A stretch of DNA of 64,000 nt from Cohnella sp. OV330 (GCF_900112065.1 NZ_FOKE01000005.1:1-64000), one strand, 5' to 3'. Positions 49,551 to 60,371 are shown, counted from the first letter of the stretch. Numbers and translations are program-made. The notes: generated from the letters alone by a model not told the origin.

Positions 49551-51134
49551 TCAACTTCCGGCTATTCCTCGCTCCTTCAGATAAGCCAGCCACTGCTTTT
49601 TGTACGCCGCCTGCACCTTATCGAGTCCCGCTTCCTTGGCCTCCTTCATGAACGTCGCCAAGCCGGCGTCCACGTCGTCGACCAAGCCGGCCAGCAGCGG
49701 GTACAAGTACAACTTCTGAACCTGATCCAGCGCCGCCTTCTCGGCTTGATAGGCCGTGTCGTCTTCGGCGAAGCCGGTGTAGATGTCGGGCTTCTGGATG
49801 CGGTCCAGCTCGCGGAACGTACTTCGAATCTCGTCGTAGCTCGGCGCGAACAGCATGTACTCGGGATTGCGCCACGCCCAGCCGTTCATCGCCTCGCGGG
49901 GGAAGCCGTTCGTCGACGTATCGCCGATCATGCGGTAGTAGCCGTCTTCGATCGTGTAATTCACGCCTTCGATGCCGTATTCGGTCAAGCGGTTATAACG
50001 TTCGTCGGTGACGAGCTTCTCGTAGAACGCAAGCGCGCGCTCAGGATGCTTCGCGCTCTTCGGGATCGCGAAGCCGTTGTGCGTCGGATGAACCGGCGTC
50101 GCATAGCCCTTGGCCATCGGAAACGGATAATAGCCCAGCCGCCAGTCGGGATGCGCGGCCTGCATGTTGTTCAGCGCTTCGTTGTACCGTATCAGGTTGT
50201 CGCCGAACATCGCGGCCGCGGAGCCGTCAATGATGCGGTCCTGATTGAATTCGGACGTATTCAGCTCGTTTTTGGAAAAATAGCCGAGATCCGACCAACG
50301 CTTGAACAGCTTCAGATCCGCCAGCTGCTCCGGGGATCCCCAATACGACCGGACGTCCGCCGGGTTCGCGTACGTAGCGAGCAAACCATACGGCATCGAG
50401 CCGATCGAATGGCGCGTCACGTCAAGCTGCGAGAAGGCGAGCGCGTTCTGCACCTCGGCGCCGATCGCGACGGGCTGCATATCCGGCTCGTGCCGCTTGA
50501 TCCCCGCCAGGTACGCTTCGAAGGTGGCGATATCGACCGGCTTGGGCAGTCCGTATTTCTCGCGGAGATCCTCGCGCCATACGAAGCCGCCGGTGACGTA
50601 CTCTTTGAAAGTCGACGGCACGGTATAAATGTGGCCGTCGATCCGCACCGCGTCCCACGTCTCCTGGGGGACGAAGCGCTGAAGCGCCGGCGACGCCGCG
50701 GGCAGCAAGTCGTCCAGCGGCAGAAAGGCGCCCCGCTTGGCATACGTCTGATACTGCGCCCAGTCGGCCGTGAACAGCAGATCGACCGACTGGCCAGAGG
50801 ACAGCAGCTGCTTGTATTTGAGATCGTAATCCGTCCAAGCGATAAAATTGAAGGTGACCGACGCGTTCAGCTCCGCTTCGGTCATCTCGTTGATGGCGCT
50901 CTGGATCCGCGGCATGTCCGGCGGCGCGCTGCCCAGCATATAGAATTGTAGATCGACGTGCTCGGAACGGTCATCGGCGGATCGGCCGCCGTTCGCGTCT
51001 GGATGCGTAAACGCGGAGGAAGCTGACGGCGACGGGAGAGACGCATCGCCTGAACCATGGCCCTGGCATGCAGCCAGCAGCAGGACGGCCGCCGCAACGA
51101 CGCCCGTTCTCCATGCGCGTATGGTATGCTTCAT
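49551..51134 (-). CDS. Sugar ABC transporter binding lipoprotein 2
   Basis: About 527 residues with lipobox LLAAC after MKHTIRAWRTGVVAAAVL, then the same fold and motif series as binding protein 1 (VDLQFYMLGSAPPDMPRIQ; WREDLREKYGLPKPVDI; ATPVHPTHNGFAIPKSAKHPERALAFYEK; YKKQWLAYLKERGI). ATG 51134 follows AAAGGGGG. A strong terminator separates it from the permease genes, so it can be expressed independently of them. It is probably a duplicate with a different ligand or regulation. Confidence 0.9.
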   Translation of the reverse strand: MKHTIRAWRTGVVAAAVLLLAACQGHGSGDASLPSPSASSAFTHPDANGGRSADDRSEHVDLQFYMLGSAPPDMPRIQSAINEMTEAELNASVTFNFIAWTDYDLKYKQLLSSGQSVDLLFTADWAQYQTYAKRGAFLPLDDLLPAASPALQRFVPQETWDAVRIDGHIYTVPSTFKEYVTGGFVWREDLREKYGLPKPVDIATFEAYLAGIKRHEPDMQPVAIGAEVQNALAFSQLDVTRHSIGSMPYGLLATYANPADVRSYWGSPEQLADLKLFKRWSDLGYFSKNELNTSEFNQDRIIDGSAAAMFGDNLIRYNEALNNMQAAHPDWRLGYYPFPMAKGYATPVHPTHNGFAIPKSAKHPERALAFYEKLVTDERYNRLTEYGIEGVNYTIEDGYYRMIGDTSTNGFPREAMNGWAWRNPEYMLFAPSYDEIRSTFRELDRIQKPDIYTGFAEDDTAYQAEKAALDQVQKLYLYPLLAGLVDDVDAGLATFMKEAKEAGLDKVQAAYKKQWLAYLKERGIAGS

Positions 51135-51253
51135 CGCCGTGCCCCCTTTCTCACTACAGTTTACATCATCCATCTTGCCCGCGGGAATACGGATTCCCCC
51201 CGCGGACCGCGTTCTCAATCCGCTTTAACCTATCCCTTCCATATTCTTAACGA

Positions 51254-52132
51254 CTATGTTAAATCCTTTAACCAGGCTGCAAGTGCCTCGCCAATTTCTT
51301 GAGGCGAATCTTCCTGGGGATAATGGAGCCCGCGGACCGTGATCTCCGTTTGCATGGGCCAGGTACGGCAAAACGCCACATGAGATGCCGGCATCGTGCC
51401 CGGATCGCAGTTGACGAAGAGTTTCGGGAACGCGCTCTGCGCCATCCATTCTCCGTACGCGTTAACAATGTCCGTCACATCGGCCGGATCCCCATCGAAC
51501 GGAAGTTGTCGCGGCCAGGTTAATGTCGGTCGGCGTCCTTCGCCAGGCAGCGAGAATGGCCGACGATACTCATTCATCTCTTCCTCCGTCAGCTTACGAA
51601 GAATGCCGATCGGAAGGTTCGTCTCAATGAAAGAGTTGCGTTCCAACACCATCTGCTCGCCTTCCTCTGAGCGTAATGCCTGGAAAATTTTCCGTCCCCG
51701 TTCCGGAAGCTCGCTCCAACTGCGAGGTTTTATGATTCCTTCCATGTAGGCGATTCCTTTAACGGCATCCGGATGACGATACGCCCAATCGAATCCCAGA
51801 GCCGAACCCCAGTCGTGCACCACAAAGGTAACCTGTTCGCCAACGCCAAGTTGATCCAGAAGGGCATCGAGATAGCGGCGATTTTCTAAGAAGGTATAGG
51901 AATCGGGACCGCTATGGGGAATTTTTTCCGAATCGCCCATACCTATGAGGTCAGGAGCGATGCAACGACCGAATTGTTGCGCATAAGGAATAATTTCACG
52001 CCAGAGATAAGAGGAAGTAGGATTGCCGTGCAGGAAGACGATCGGATTGCCGCTTCCTTCGTCTACGTAGGCCATCTCCAGACCAAGCACCCGTTGACGC
52101 TTTTTGGCGTATGGGATAGACGGTTTAACCAT
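51254..52132 (-). CDS. dhaA: Haloalkane dehalogenase-like alpha/beta hydrolase
   Basis: A 292-residue enzyme of the haloalkane dehalogenase group (HLD-II-like). HGNPTSSYLWR holds the oxyanion/halide Asn. VVHDWGSALGFDW carries the nucleophile Asp with the adjacent halide-binding Trp. The catalytic His is in GLHYPQEDSPQEIG. It hydrolyses carbon-halogen bonds to alcohols. Its natural substrate is unknown. It shares an operator-like sequence with the TetR gene upstream. Confidence 0.9.
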   Translation of the reverse strand: MVKPSIPYAKKRQRVLGLEMAYVDEGSGNPIVFLHGNPTSSYLWREIIPYAQQFGRCIAPDLIGMGDSEKIPHSGPDSYTFLENRRYLDALLDQLGVGEQVTFVVHDWGSALGFDWAYRHPDAVKGIAYMEGIIKPRSWSELPERGRKIFQALRSEEGEQMVLERNSFIETNLPIGILRKLTEEEMNEYRRPFSLPGEGRRPTLTWPRQLPFDGDPADVTDIVNAYGEWMAQSAFPKLFVNCDPGTMPASHVAFCRTWPMQTEITVRGLHYPQEDSPQEIGEALAAWLKDLT

Positions 52133-52187
52133 TCGGAATCAAACCTTTCATATGTGGGATTGTTATAGGTAAATGCCTGCACGATGA

Positions 52188-52207
52188 ATGCAAGCACATA
52201 CTTTCAT
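52188..52207. promoter_or_regulatory. TetR operator candidate before the dehalogenase gene
   Basis: ATGCAAGCACATACTTTCAT matches ATGCAAGTGCTTGCTTACAT at 52861-52880 in most positions. It lies 56 bp before the dehalogenase start. Confidence 0.5.
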
Positions 52208-52222
52208 ATAAATAATAAGAAA

Positions 52223-52245
52223 AGCCCCCGTTGGAGGCTGCTCTT
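52223..52245 (-). terminator. Terminator of the TetR gene
   Basis: On the minus strand AGCCTCC pairs with GGGGGCT, followed by TTTTCTT, 21 bp after the TetR stop. The dehalogenase gene therefore needs its own promoter. Confidence 0.65.
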
Positions 52246-52259
52246 AGAGAAACCAAAAC

Positions 52260-52847
52260 CTAAGGGCTTAGTGCCTTAGTAAATATACTTACGCTTTCTT
52301 CGATAAATTCGTCCAGCGTATCTTCCGAGGTTGCTTCTTTGGCATTTAGTCCGCTAATAAACGCCCCGTAATTCATCCACATAAACGATAATGCTTGGAT
52401 ATCGGGGTTTGAGGAGATCACTTTGCCTTCGGATGACATTTTGGTTAGATAATCAGCGAGCAAACTTTGCAGGTGCTTCGGGTTGCGCGAAGCCTCTAGC
52501 AGTACTGAGTCAGGCAGCGTGCTGCTTCCTTTAAGTGCGATCGAAATCAGTTTTCTGTTCTGGTTCATGATGTTATGATACGTTCGGCTCACCGTAAGCA
52601 AATCTTCATGAAGAAGTCCTTTAAGACCCTCGTTGAAAAGCTTTGTCATCTCATTGCCATAGTGGAAGCGGCTGAAGGCGGCCTCAAGCAGTTTTTCCTT
52701 CGTTCCAAAATGCCGAAATAAAGTGACTTCGTTCACGCCGGCAGCTAGCGCGATTTCCTTGGTCGTTGTGCCGTCATATCCTTTTTCCGCCATGAGCTCG
52801 ATGGTTGCCAGCAATATTTTTTCGCTTGTAGTCGGACTAGCACTCAT
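52260..52847 (-). CDS. TetR-family regulator next to the dehalogenase
   Basis: A 195-residue regulator. The HTH is TSEKILLATIELMAEKGYDGTTTKEIALAAGVNEVTLFRHFGTKEKLLEAAF. The ligand-binding part is helical with no recognisable subfamily. GC content is lower than its neighbours'. It lies just upstream of the dehalogenase on the same strand, with similar operator-like sequences before both genes, so it probably represses both. Confidence 0.9.
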   Translation of the reverse strand: MSASPTTSEKILLATIELMAEKGYDGTTTKEIALAAGVNEVTLFRHFGTKEKLLEAAFSRFHYGNEMTKLFNEGLKGLLHEDLLTVSRTYHNIMNQNRKLISIALKGSSTLPDSVLLEASRNPKHLQSLLADYLTKMSSEGKVISSNPDIQALSFMWMNYGAFISGLNAKEATSEDTLDEFIEESVSIFTKALSP

Positions 52848-52860
52848 GCGCTCACCCCTA

Positions 52861-52880
52861 ATGCAAGTGCTTGCTTACAT
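52861..52880. promoter_or_regulatory. TetR operator candidate (autoregulation)
   Basis: ATGCAAGTGCTTGCTTACAT contains the dyad GCAAG-TG-CTTGC (52863-52874), 14 bp before the TetR start. Confidence 0.55.
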
Positions 52881-53000
52881 TGTTATTTTAGATGTCGTTG
52901 AATTAAATGTCAATACAAAGGACCTCTTTCCTCCCCATATATGAGAATCATCCTGATGAAGCGGGTTATATGGATATTGCATGAATAAAAGATACAAAAC

Positions 53001-53023
53001 GAAGCAGGCCAGTCGCCTGCTTC
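53001..53023 (-). terminator. Terminator of the LysR-type gene
   Basis: GAAGCAGG pairs with CCTGCTTC around a 7-nt loop. GTTTTGT follows on the minus strand, 54 bp after the LysR stop. Confidence 0.7.
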
Positions 53024-53076
53024 ATCTCGATTGCGTCGATGGACGCAGCTTTCGGTACAAGCCTGCCGCTCCCCTA

Positions 53077-53985
53077 TTATGGAATACGATTCCAATCGGC
53101 GAAAAAATCGGAGAGAAAATGATAGAATAGATGCTCTGTCGGCAACAGCTTGCGCTGCGTCGGGGAGATGACGCCTACGGTGCGCGTCACCTGGGGGTCT
53201 ATCAGAGGCAGCTTCACCGTCGACTGCGGGATGATGTCCACCAAGGTGACCTCCGGCATGAGCGCCACGCCGAGACCGGCGGAGACAAGCCCCTTCAACG
53301 CATCGATATCGTCGCCCTCGAACGCGATGTGCGGCACGATGCCGATCTCGCGGCACGCATTCAGCACGATCTCGCGAAAAATCGTCCCTTCCGGCAAAGT
53401 GACGAAAGGATCGTCCTTCAGCTCCGACAGCCGTACGCCGGGCTGACCGGCAAGCCGGTGGTGGACCGGCAGCAGGGCGACGATTTTTTCGGTGAACAGC
53501 AATTTGGAGCGAATCTTTTTCTCCTCGGCCGGCAGCGGCGCGATCAACGCGAGATTGGATTCGCCGTGAACGACGCCCTCGATCAGATCGCGATAGAGCG
53601 CCTGCCGCATCTGGAACTTGGCCTCCGGGTACCGTTGGCGGAACGCATAAATAGCCGTCGGCATCACATGGGCGGCCAGGCTGATCGGAAACGCGATACG
53701 GACCGTTCCTTTTTCCGGCTCCAAATGCTCCTTCACCTCTCGCTTCGCCTCGCCGATCATATTCATGATCTGCTCCACGCGCGCCAGAAAGAGCCTTCCG
53801 TTCGGGGTGAGCTTGACCCTCCTCCCCTCGCGAATGAACAAGTCCACCCCCAGCTCGCTCTCCAGCTGCAGCAGCTGCCTGCTCACCGACGACTGGGCGA
53901 CATGCAGCGCGTTGGCCGCATCCGTCACATGCTCCCGCTTCGCGACTTCCATAAAATATCGCATTTGCCTGATTTCCAGAGCCAA
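53077..53985 (-). CDS. LysR-family regulator (GltC-like)
   Basis: About 302 residues. The N-terminal HTH is MRYFMEVAKREHVTDAANALHVAQSSVSRQLLQLESELGVDLFIREGRRVKLT, followed by a LysR substrate-binding domain. The TTG at 53985, six bases after AAGGAG, is the best start. It is divergent from gdhA, with dyads in the shared gap, and GltC of Bacillus regulates glutamate metabolism, so gdhA is the likely target. Confidence 0.9.
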   Translation of the reverse strand: MALEIRQMRYFMEVAKREHVTDAANALHVAQSSVSRQLLQLESELGVDLFIREGRRVKLTPNGRLFLARVEQIMNMIGEAKREVKEHLEPEKGTVRIAFPISLAAHVMPTAIYAFRQRYPEAKFQMRQALYRDLIEGVVHGESNLALIAPLPAEEKKIRSKLLFTEKIVALLPVHHRLAGQPGVRLSELKDDPFVTLPEGTIFREIVLNACREIGIVPHIAFEGDDIDALKGLVSAGLGVALMPEVTLVDIIPQSTVKLPLIDPQVTRTVGVISPTQRKLLPTEHLFYHFLSDFFADWNRIP

Positions 53986-54020
53986 TCGCCTCTCCTTCAT
54001 ACGCAAAACGCATTAACTTC

Positions 54021-54077
54021 ATCGTAACTGAATATTGGAGCGATCAACGACTTCGATCATAATATTAAACTACGATC
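54021..54077. promoter_or_regulatory. LysR-type binding sites in the gdhA/LysR gap
   Basis: One dyad runs from GATCATA to TACGATC (54055-54077), with an AT-rich centre of T-N11-A type. A second ATCG...CGAT pair spans 54021-54044. Both lie between the divergent starts at 53985 and 54131. Confidence 0.5.
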
Positions 54078-54115
54078 TATAAAAAAGCGAAATGGCTTTT
54101 GGCCATTGCACCTAA

Positions 54116-55510
<1,395 letters not shown>

Positions 55511-55550
55511 GGACTCGGTACTTATCAAAAATTAATCCATGCTTATCCCG

Positions 55551-55585
55551 CACTCCTCCGGCTCATCCGGCGGAGTGTTTCTTTT
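55551..55585 (+). terminator. Terminator of gdhA
   Basis: CACTCCTCCGG pairs with CCGGCGGAGTG (one bulge), followed by TTTCTTTT. Confidence 0.85.
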
Positions 55586-55602
55586 AAGAAAAGGAAATCC
55601 AC

Positions 55603-55630
55603 TTGAAATACCTATTTATCCGAGTATAAT
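55603..55630 (+). promoter_or_regulatory. Sigma-A promoter for the small gene at 55666
   Basis: TTGAAA (55603-55608) and TATAAT (55625-55630) are spaced by 16 bp and lie 35 bp before the start codon. Confidence 0.7.
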
Positions 55631-55665
55631 TGTCGGTATAAAACAGTTGAAATAGACAGGAGATC

Positions 55666-56013
55666 ATGAGTCACGACGGGAACGCGCTACGTGAAAAGCG
55701 GATCGACGATTATCTGGATCTGTACAATTATGCGGTGTCCATCAAGGACGAGGAATGGCAGCGGTCGATCTTGGCGGAGCTGAGCGCTCCCGCGCACGAC
55801 GAGCGGACCGAGGTCCGCAAGCGGCAGCGCGATCAGCTTATCGCGTACTTTAACGATGTCAATCGGACGCTCATCGTCTTATATCGCAAGCTGCAAAGCG
55901 AGAGCGAACAAGCGAGCCGCGAGCAACTGTGGGAGCAAATCTGGACGTTGAAGCGGATCAGAACGGAGATCGGACGGAAAATGAGGGCGTTCAAGGAAGC
56001 GTTAAACTCATAG
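55666..56013 (+). CDS. Hypothetical charged helical protein
   Basis: A 115-residue protein rich in Arg, Glu and Lys and predicted to be nearly all alpha-helical (ILAELSAPAHDERTEVRKRQRDQLIAYF; SREQLWEQIWTLKRIRTEIGRKMRAFKEAL). No signal peptide, membrane segment or known domain recognised. A good promoter and AGGAG site make it a real gene. It converges with the DUF1801 gene. Confidence 0.7.
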   Translation: MSHDGNALREKRIDDYLDLYNYAVSIKDEEWQRSILAELSAPAHDERTEVRKRQRDQLIAYFNDVNRTLIVLYRKLQSESEQASREQLWEQIWTLKRIRTEIGRKMRAFKEALNS

Positions 56014-56050
56014 ACGAAGAGCCCGCGGCGTCTCGGACGCCCGGGCTTCT

Positions 56051-56422
56051 CTATTTGCGCCAAAATGTCTCGCAGTCCGCTTTATCCGCGATGTTAAACG
56101 CGATCATTTTCTCCAGGAGCGCCAAGTCGACCGGGCTGTCCCAAGGAATTCGCACGAGCTCCTTGGTATGCGCGTAACCGGCTTGCGCGATATCGTCCGC
56201 AAAGCGCAGCATGCCTGCCTTCTCCGGCGCGACGGCCATATGCGGCTTGGCAACGCTGAACCCGATGATAAACGTGCCGTGATCGGTGAACATCGGCTGA
56301 TTCCATGCGATCTTGGGCCTCAACGCCGGAAACTTATCCATGATCCATTCGAAAACCGCTTCGAGTCTCTCCCGGTGGGACGGGTTGTCGATGCGATCCA
56401 GGTATTCCGCGAAAACTTCCAT
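56051..56422 (-). CDS. DUF1801 / YdhG-like protein
   Basis: About 123 residues with the DUF1801 pattern: a helical start (MEVFAEYLDRIDNPSHRERLEAVFEWI), then IAWNQPMFTDHGTFIIGFSVAKPHMAVAP and the C-terminal IAFNIADKADCETFWRK. A frataxin-like iron-chaperone role has been suggested for relatives. ATG 56422 is used because GGGAGGGAG stands just upstream. It lies 24 bp after the GH95 stop and may be the last gene of that operon. Confidence 0.8.
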   Translation of the reverse strand: MEVFAEYLDRIDNPSHRERLEAVFEWIMDKFPALRPKIAWNQPMFTDHGTFIIGFSVAKPHMAVAPEKAGMLRFADDIAQAGYAHTKELVRIPWDSPVDLALLEKMIAFNIADKADCETFWRK

Positions 56423-56446
56423 TGGACTCCCTCCCGTTCCCATCCA

Positions 56447-58714
56447 TTATATTGGATCGTCAAACGGGGCCGCAAACGCATAGCGCCGCCCGGCCTCGAC
56501 GGGCAGCTCGACAAGCTCCGGCCCAAGGCCCCGAATTCGGCAGACGCCGGTCCGGTCCGCGCGAATGACGGCCCGGGTGAGACGGCCTTGCGACCATTCC
56601 ATATCCACCGTATAGCCTCCTCTGCCCCGAAGACCGCTCACGCGCCCGTCGCCCCAGGCCGCCGGCCATGCCGGCAGCAGATGCAGCACGCCGCGGTGAC
56701 TTTGGAGCAGCATCTCGGCGATGCCCGCCGTTCCGCCGAAGTTCCCGTCGATCTGAAACGGCGGGTGGTTGTCGAGCAGGTTCGGCAGCGTGGAATGGCC
56801 GAGCAGCGCAAGTACGTTAACACGGGCCTGCTCCGCATCTCGCAAACGCGCCCAGAAGTTGATGATCCAAGCTCTGCTCCAGCCGGTATGACCGCCGCCG
56901 TGGGCGAGCCGCCGCTCCAGCGTAACGCGCGCGGCAGCCGCCAGCTCCGGCGTCTCCTCGGACGTAAATTGCTCGCCGGGGTACAGCCCGAACAAATGCG
57001 AGATATGCCGGTGTCCGGGCTCCGCTTCCTCGTAGTCCTCCATCCACTCCTGAATCTGGCCGTGCTTGCCGATCTTCGTCACGGGAATCCGGCTTAGGGC
57101 ATCGGTCAGCTCCTCGCCGAACGGTTCGTCGATGCCGAGGAGCCGCGCGCTCTCGAGACAGGCTTCGAACAAGGCGCGAGTGATCTGAAAGTCCATGGAA
57201 GCGCCAGCGCACAAGACGCCGGATTCTCCGCCGGGAAGCCTGTACGTATTCTCCGGCGAAATGGACGGACAAGTGATGAGCCGTCCGTCTTCCCCCTCGA
57301 TCAGGTAGTCCAGCAAAAATCGGGCGGCTTCCTTCATCGTCGGATAAGCCTGCGCCAAAAACGTCTCGTCTTTGCCGAAGGCGTAATGCTCCCAGAGATG
57401 GAGACAGAGCCACGCCGCGCCGAGCGGCCAGAACGTCGAGGGCGGCCACCCGTCCTGCGGCGCCGTATCCGCCCAGATGTCCGTATTGTGATGCGCCGCG
57501 AACCCGCGACACCCGTACATGGTCTCGGCCGTTCGCCGTCCCGGTTCCCGCATGCGCTCGATCAACTCGAACAGCGGCAAATGACATTCGGACAGATTGC
57601 AGTTCTCCGCTGGCCAGTAATTCATCTGGGCATTGATATTGATCGTGTATTTGCTGTCCCATGGCGGCAGAAAATGAGGATTCCAGATTCCCTGCAGATT
57701 CGCCGGCAGCGATCCCGGACGGCTGGAGGAGATGAGGAGGTAACGGCCGTACTGGAAGTACAAAGACACGAGTCCCGGATCGTCTTCGCCCCGTTCCAGG
57801 CTAGCCAACCTCTCGTTCGTCGGCAGGCCGGCCTTCTCTCCGCCGGCGTCCGAGATTTCCAGATGCACGCGATTGAACAGGGCGCGGTAATCGGAGACGT
57901 GGCGCTCGCGCAGTTCCTCGTAGGAACGGCGCGCCGCCTCGTCGATGGCCGCCTTGCAGGCGCGCTCCGGATCCGGCGAGCGGAACGTCGTTGCGGCCGC
58001 GATGAACAATAATGCTTCGTCAGCTCCCTCGACCACCAGATATTCGCCGATCGTGCGGCAACTGCCACCTTTGACGACGGCCTTCACCGCCGCGCGAAAG
58101 TCCACCCCGCCCTCGCCGCCCGCATGGCCCGACATGACCAGCCCGTCCGTTTCCCATGAACGGATGCCGTCCAGGTTCCGTCGCTGCTGGCGGTTCCAGC
58201 GCGCACGGAAGGAAAGCGACGACGGCTTGTCGGCAGCAAGCCGGACGACGATGACTTGATCCGGATAACTCGCGAACGCTTCCCGGGAATAGCGAACGCC
58301 TTCTTGCAAGTAGCTGGCGGCGTAAAGACCGCAGTCGAGATTCAGCTCCCGTTCGTATTGTTCGACCAAATCGCCAGATGCCGCGCTTTGTAGCTCCAAG
58401 TCCCCCAGCGGCAAGTAGTGACGCTGCGATTCGGGAACGCCCGTTAGCGCCATTAAGGCCAAATCTTCCGCTTCGCGAAGCCTCCCGGCCATGATCAGCT
58501 CGCGGATCCTCGGCAGATTGGGCAGCGCATCCGGATTGTTGCGATCCCGCGGACCGCCGTACCACAGCGAATCCTCGTTCAATTGAAGAAGCTCGTCGCC
58601 CGCGCCCCCGAATATCATGGCCCCGAGCCGTCCGTTGCCGATCGGCAGCGCTTCGTTCCAGTCCTTGGCGGGCTGTCTGTACCAGAGTTTCCCGTTCGCC
58701 GCGCTTATGGTCAT
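56447..58714 (-). CDS. GH95 alpha-L-fucosidase/galactosidase-like glycosidase
   Basis: A 755-residue enzyme of the GH95 fold. The N-terminal beta domain (LWYRQPAKDWNEALPIGNGRLGAMIFGG) is followed by an (alpha/alpha)6 barrel with NINAQMNYWPAENCNLSECHLPLFELI and HHNTDIWADTAPQDGWPPSTFW, typical of the catalytic Asn/Asp region. It removes terminal L-fucose or L-galactose. It has no signal peptide, so it is cytosolic and would act on imported oligosaccharides. It is encoded next to the two-component system and binding protein. Confidence 0.9.
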   Translation of the reverse strand: MTISAANGKLWYRQPAKDWNEALPIGNGRLGAMIFGGAGDELLQLNEDSLWYGGPRDRNNPDALPNLPRIRELIMAGRLREAEDLALMALTGVPESQRHYLPLGDLELQSAASGDLVEQYERELNLDCGLYAASYLQEGVRYSREAFASYPDQVIVVRLAADKPSSLSFRARWNRQQRRNLDGIRSWETDGLVMSGHAGGEGGVDFRAAVKAVVKGGSCRTIGEYLVVEGADEALLFIAAATTFRSPDPERACKAAIDEAARRSYEELRERHVSDYRALFNRVHLEISDAGGEKAGLPTNERLASLERGEDDPGLVSLYFQYGRYLLISSSRPGSLPANLQGIWNPHFLPPWDSKYTININAQMNYWPAENCNLSECHLPLFELIERMREPGRRTAETMYGCRGFAAHHNTDIWADTAPQDGWPPSTFWPLGAAWLCLHLWEHYAFGKDETFLAQAYPTMKEAARFLLDYLIEGEDGRLITCPSISPENTYRLPGGESGVLCAGASMDFQITRALFEACLESARLLGIDEPFGEELTDALSRIPVTKIGKHGQIQEWMEDYEEAEPGHRHISHLFGLYPGEQFTSEETPELAAAARVTLERRLAHGGGHTGWSRAWIINFWARLRDAEQARVNVLALLGHSTLPNLLDNHPPFQIDGNFGGTAGIAEMLLQSHRGVLHLLPAWPAAWGDGRVSGLRGRGGYTVDMEWSQGRLTRAVIRADRTGVCRIRGLGPELVELPVEAGRRYAFAAPFDDPI

Positions 58715-58730
58715 GATCGAACCCCCTTCG

Positions 58731-60371
58731 TCACGTTCTTACTGCATCCCGGTATTCCTGCGGCGTTACGCCGGTCGCTTTCTTAAAAAAGCGGGTGAAC
58801 GACTGGGAGGCTTCGTAGCCGACCCGCACCCCGACCTCCAATACCTTCAGATCGTCGCCGCGCAGCAGCGCCTTCGCCCGCTCGATTCGCGCGGCTTCGA
58901 TATATTCGGACAGATTGACGCCGCATGCCTGTTTGAATAGACGCGACAAGTACGACGGATTGAAATGGATGTAACCCGCAAGGCGGACCAGGGACAAGTC
59001 CTCGTCCAGATGCTCCTCGATATAAGCGCGGACTTTCAGGATCGCTTCGGCGGCCCGATTGCTCTCTCCGGAGCTTCGGAGCTCGAACAGCTCCCCGGAC
59101 GTCGCGCGAAGAAAGGCGAACGCGTCCTTCCAGGACGCGAATTCGTCAGGCCGCATCAAAGCCGGGAAGCTCGCTATCTGATTCTCGAGCTCCAACCGGT
59201 TGATATAAGACAGGAGAACAAGCGAGATCGTATAGTAAAGCTCCAGTAAATAAGGAGCCCCGTTGTCCTGCTCCGAATCCGTCAGCTCGTCGAAAAGCTG
59301 AAGGAACTCGTCGCGCCGGCCGGCATCCAGGTGGGCGGATAAAGCATCCGATTTGTCCCGCGGCGAACGCTCCTTCGCGCAACAGGAAGCATCGAGGCCG
59401 AGCGTCCGAACCATTTGCGCGCCGTCTCCGGTTCTGGTCTGCAATTGGCGCCGCATCTTGTCATAGGCCGAAGACAGCTTCGCCCATTCGGAGGGCCGGT
59501 CTCCCAGCGATACGGCGATGGAGAGCTCGAGACTGCTCAGGCACGCTTGCTGGATCAACTCGAATTGGCCGACTAGATAGGACAAGACGGCCGCATCGTC
59601 ACCTTGATCGCCGTGGGCGTGGGCGTCCGCGTCCGATCGATCCGCCGGACGCTGGATGAGCCAGATGACGTCGCCGAAGCGGTCGATCATGCCAAGGCTC
59701 AGCACCTGGCCGTCCAGCAATCGCTCGGCGAGCAGCGTGACGGCCATGGCCGATTCATGCCGGTTCGCATAGGACGTCGCGGACGACTCGGAAGACGAGG
59801 CGCGGGAGAGACTTCCCTGCGCCATGTAGACCGGCCTGCCGGCATCAAGCGGAATGTTCAGCTTGCTAAAGTCCGCCGCCAGATTCGGCGCCGGATTCGC
59901 GCCGTGCAGGAGATGCCGGAAGTACTCGCCGCGCGCCAGTACCTCTAGCGTATTCAGCTTCTCCTGCGCCCGTTGGACCAGATCCTTTTCGCGGAGGCTG
60001 TCGTTCAGTTCGGCGACGGCTTGCTCGACCGCCGCGATGACCTTCGGGTACCCTTCGCTCTTGAGCAGATATTGAACGCCCGGCGTCTGGATCGCCCGGT
60101 ACACCGCATCGAAGTCGCTGTAGCCGGTGAGGAAGATTAACCGGCAATGCGGCCAATGGCGCTTGATGGCGGACATCAGCTGCAGCCCGTCGATGCCCGG
60201 CATGCGAATATCGGACAGGACGATGTCCACCCGCGTCCGATTCAGCCAGTCGAGCGCCTCCCTTCCCGAGTAAGCTTTGCACAGGTCGAGATCGAGACCG
60301 CAGCCGGACAAAGTCTCGTACAGGCCGTCGGTGATCATCTCCTCGTCATCCACAATCAGCAATCTGTACAT
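58731..60371 (-). CDS. YesN-like AraC-type response regulator
   Basis: A 546-residue protein. The receiver starts MYRLLIVDDEEMITDGLYETL, with phospho-Asp in VDIVLSDIRMPGIDG. A long middle region follows, then the C-terminal AraC HTH with LSLVRLAGYIHFNPSYLSRLFKQACGVNLSEYI and VGYEASQSFTRFFKKATGVTPQEYR. It overlaps the cognate kinase by 26 bp and probably activates this operon in response to sugar. Confidence 0.92.
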   Translation of the reverse strand: MYRLLIVDDEEMITDGLYETLSGCGLDLDLCKAYSGREALDWLNRTRVDIVLSDIRMPGIDGLQLMSAIKRHWPHCRLIFLTGYSDFDAVYRAIQTPGVQYLLKSEGYPKVIAAVEQAVAELNDSLREKDLVQRAQEKLNTLEVLARGEYFRHLLHGANPAPNLAADFSKLNIPLDAGRPVYMAQGSLSRASSSESSATSYANRHESAMAVTLLAERLLDGQVLSLGMIDRFGDVIWLIQRPADRSDADAHAHGDQGDDAAVLSYLVGQFELIQQACLSSLELSIAVSLGDRPSEWAKLSSAYDKMRRQLQTRTGDGAQMVRTLGLDASCCAKERSPRDKSDALSAHLDAGRRDEFLQLFDELTDSEQDNGAPYLLELYYTISLVLLSYINRLELENQIASFPALMRPDEFASWKDAFAFLRATSGELFELRSSGESNRAAEAILKVRAYIEEHLDEDLSLVRLAGYIHFNPSYLSRLFKQACGVNLSEYIEAARIERAKALLRGDDLKVLEVGVRVGYEASQSFTRFFKKATGVTPQEYRDAVRT

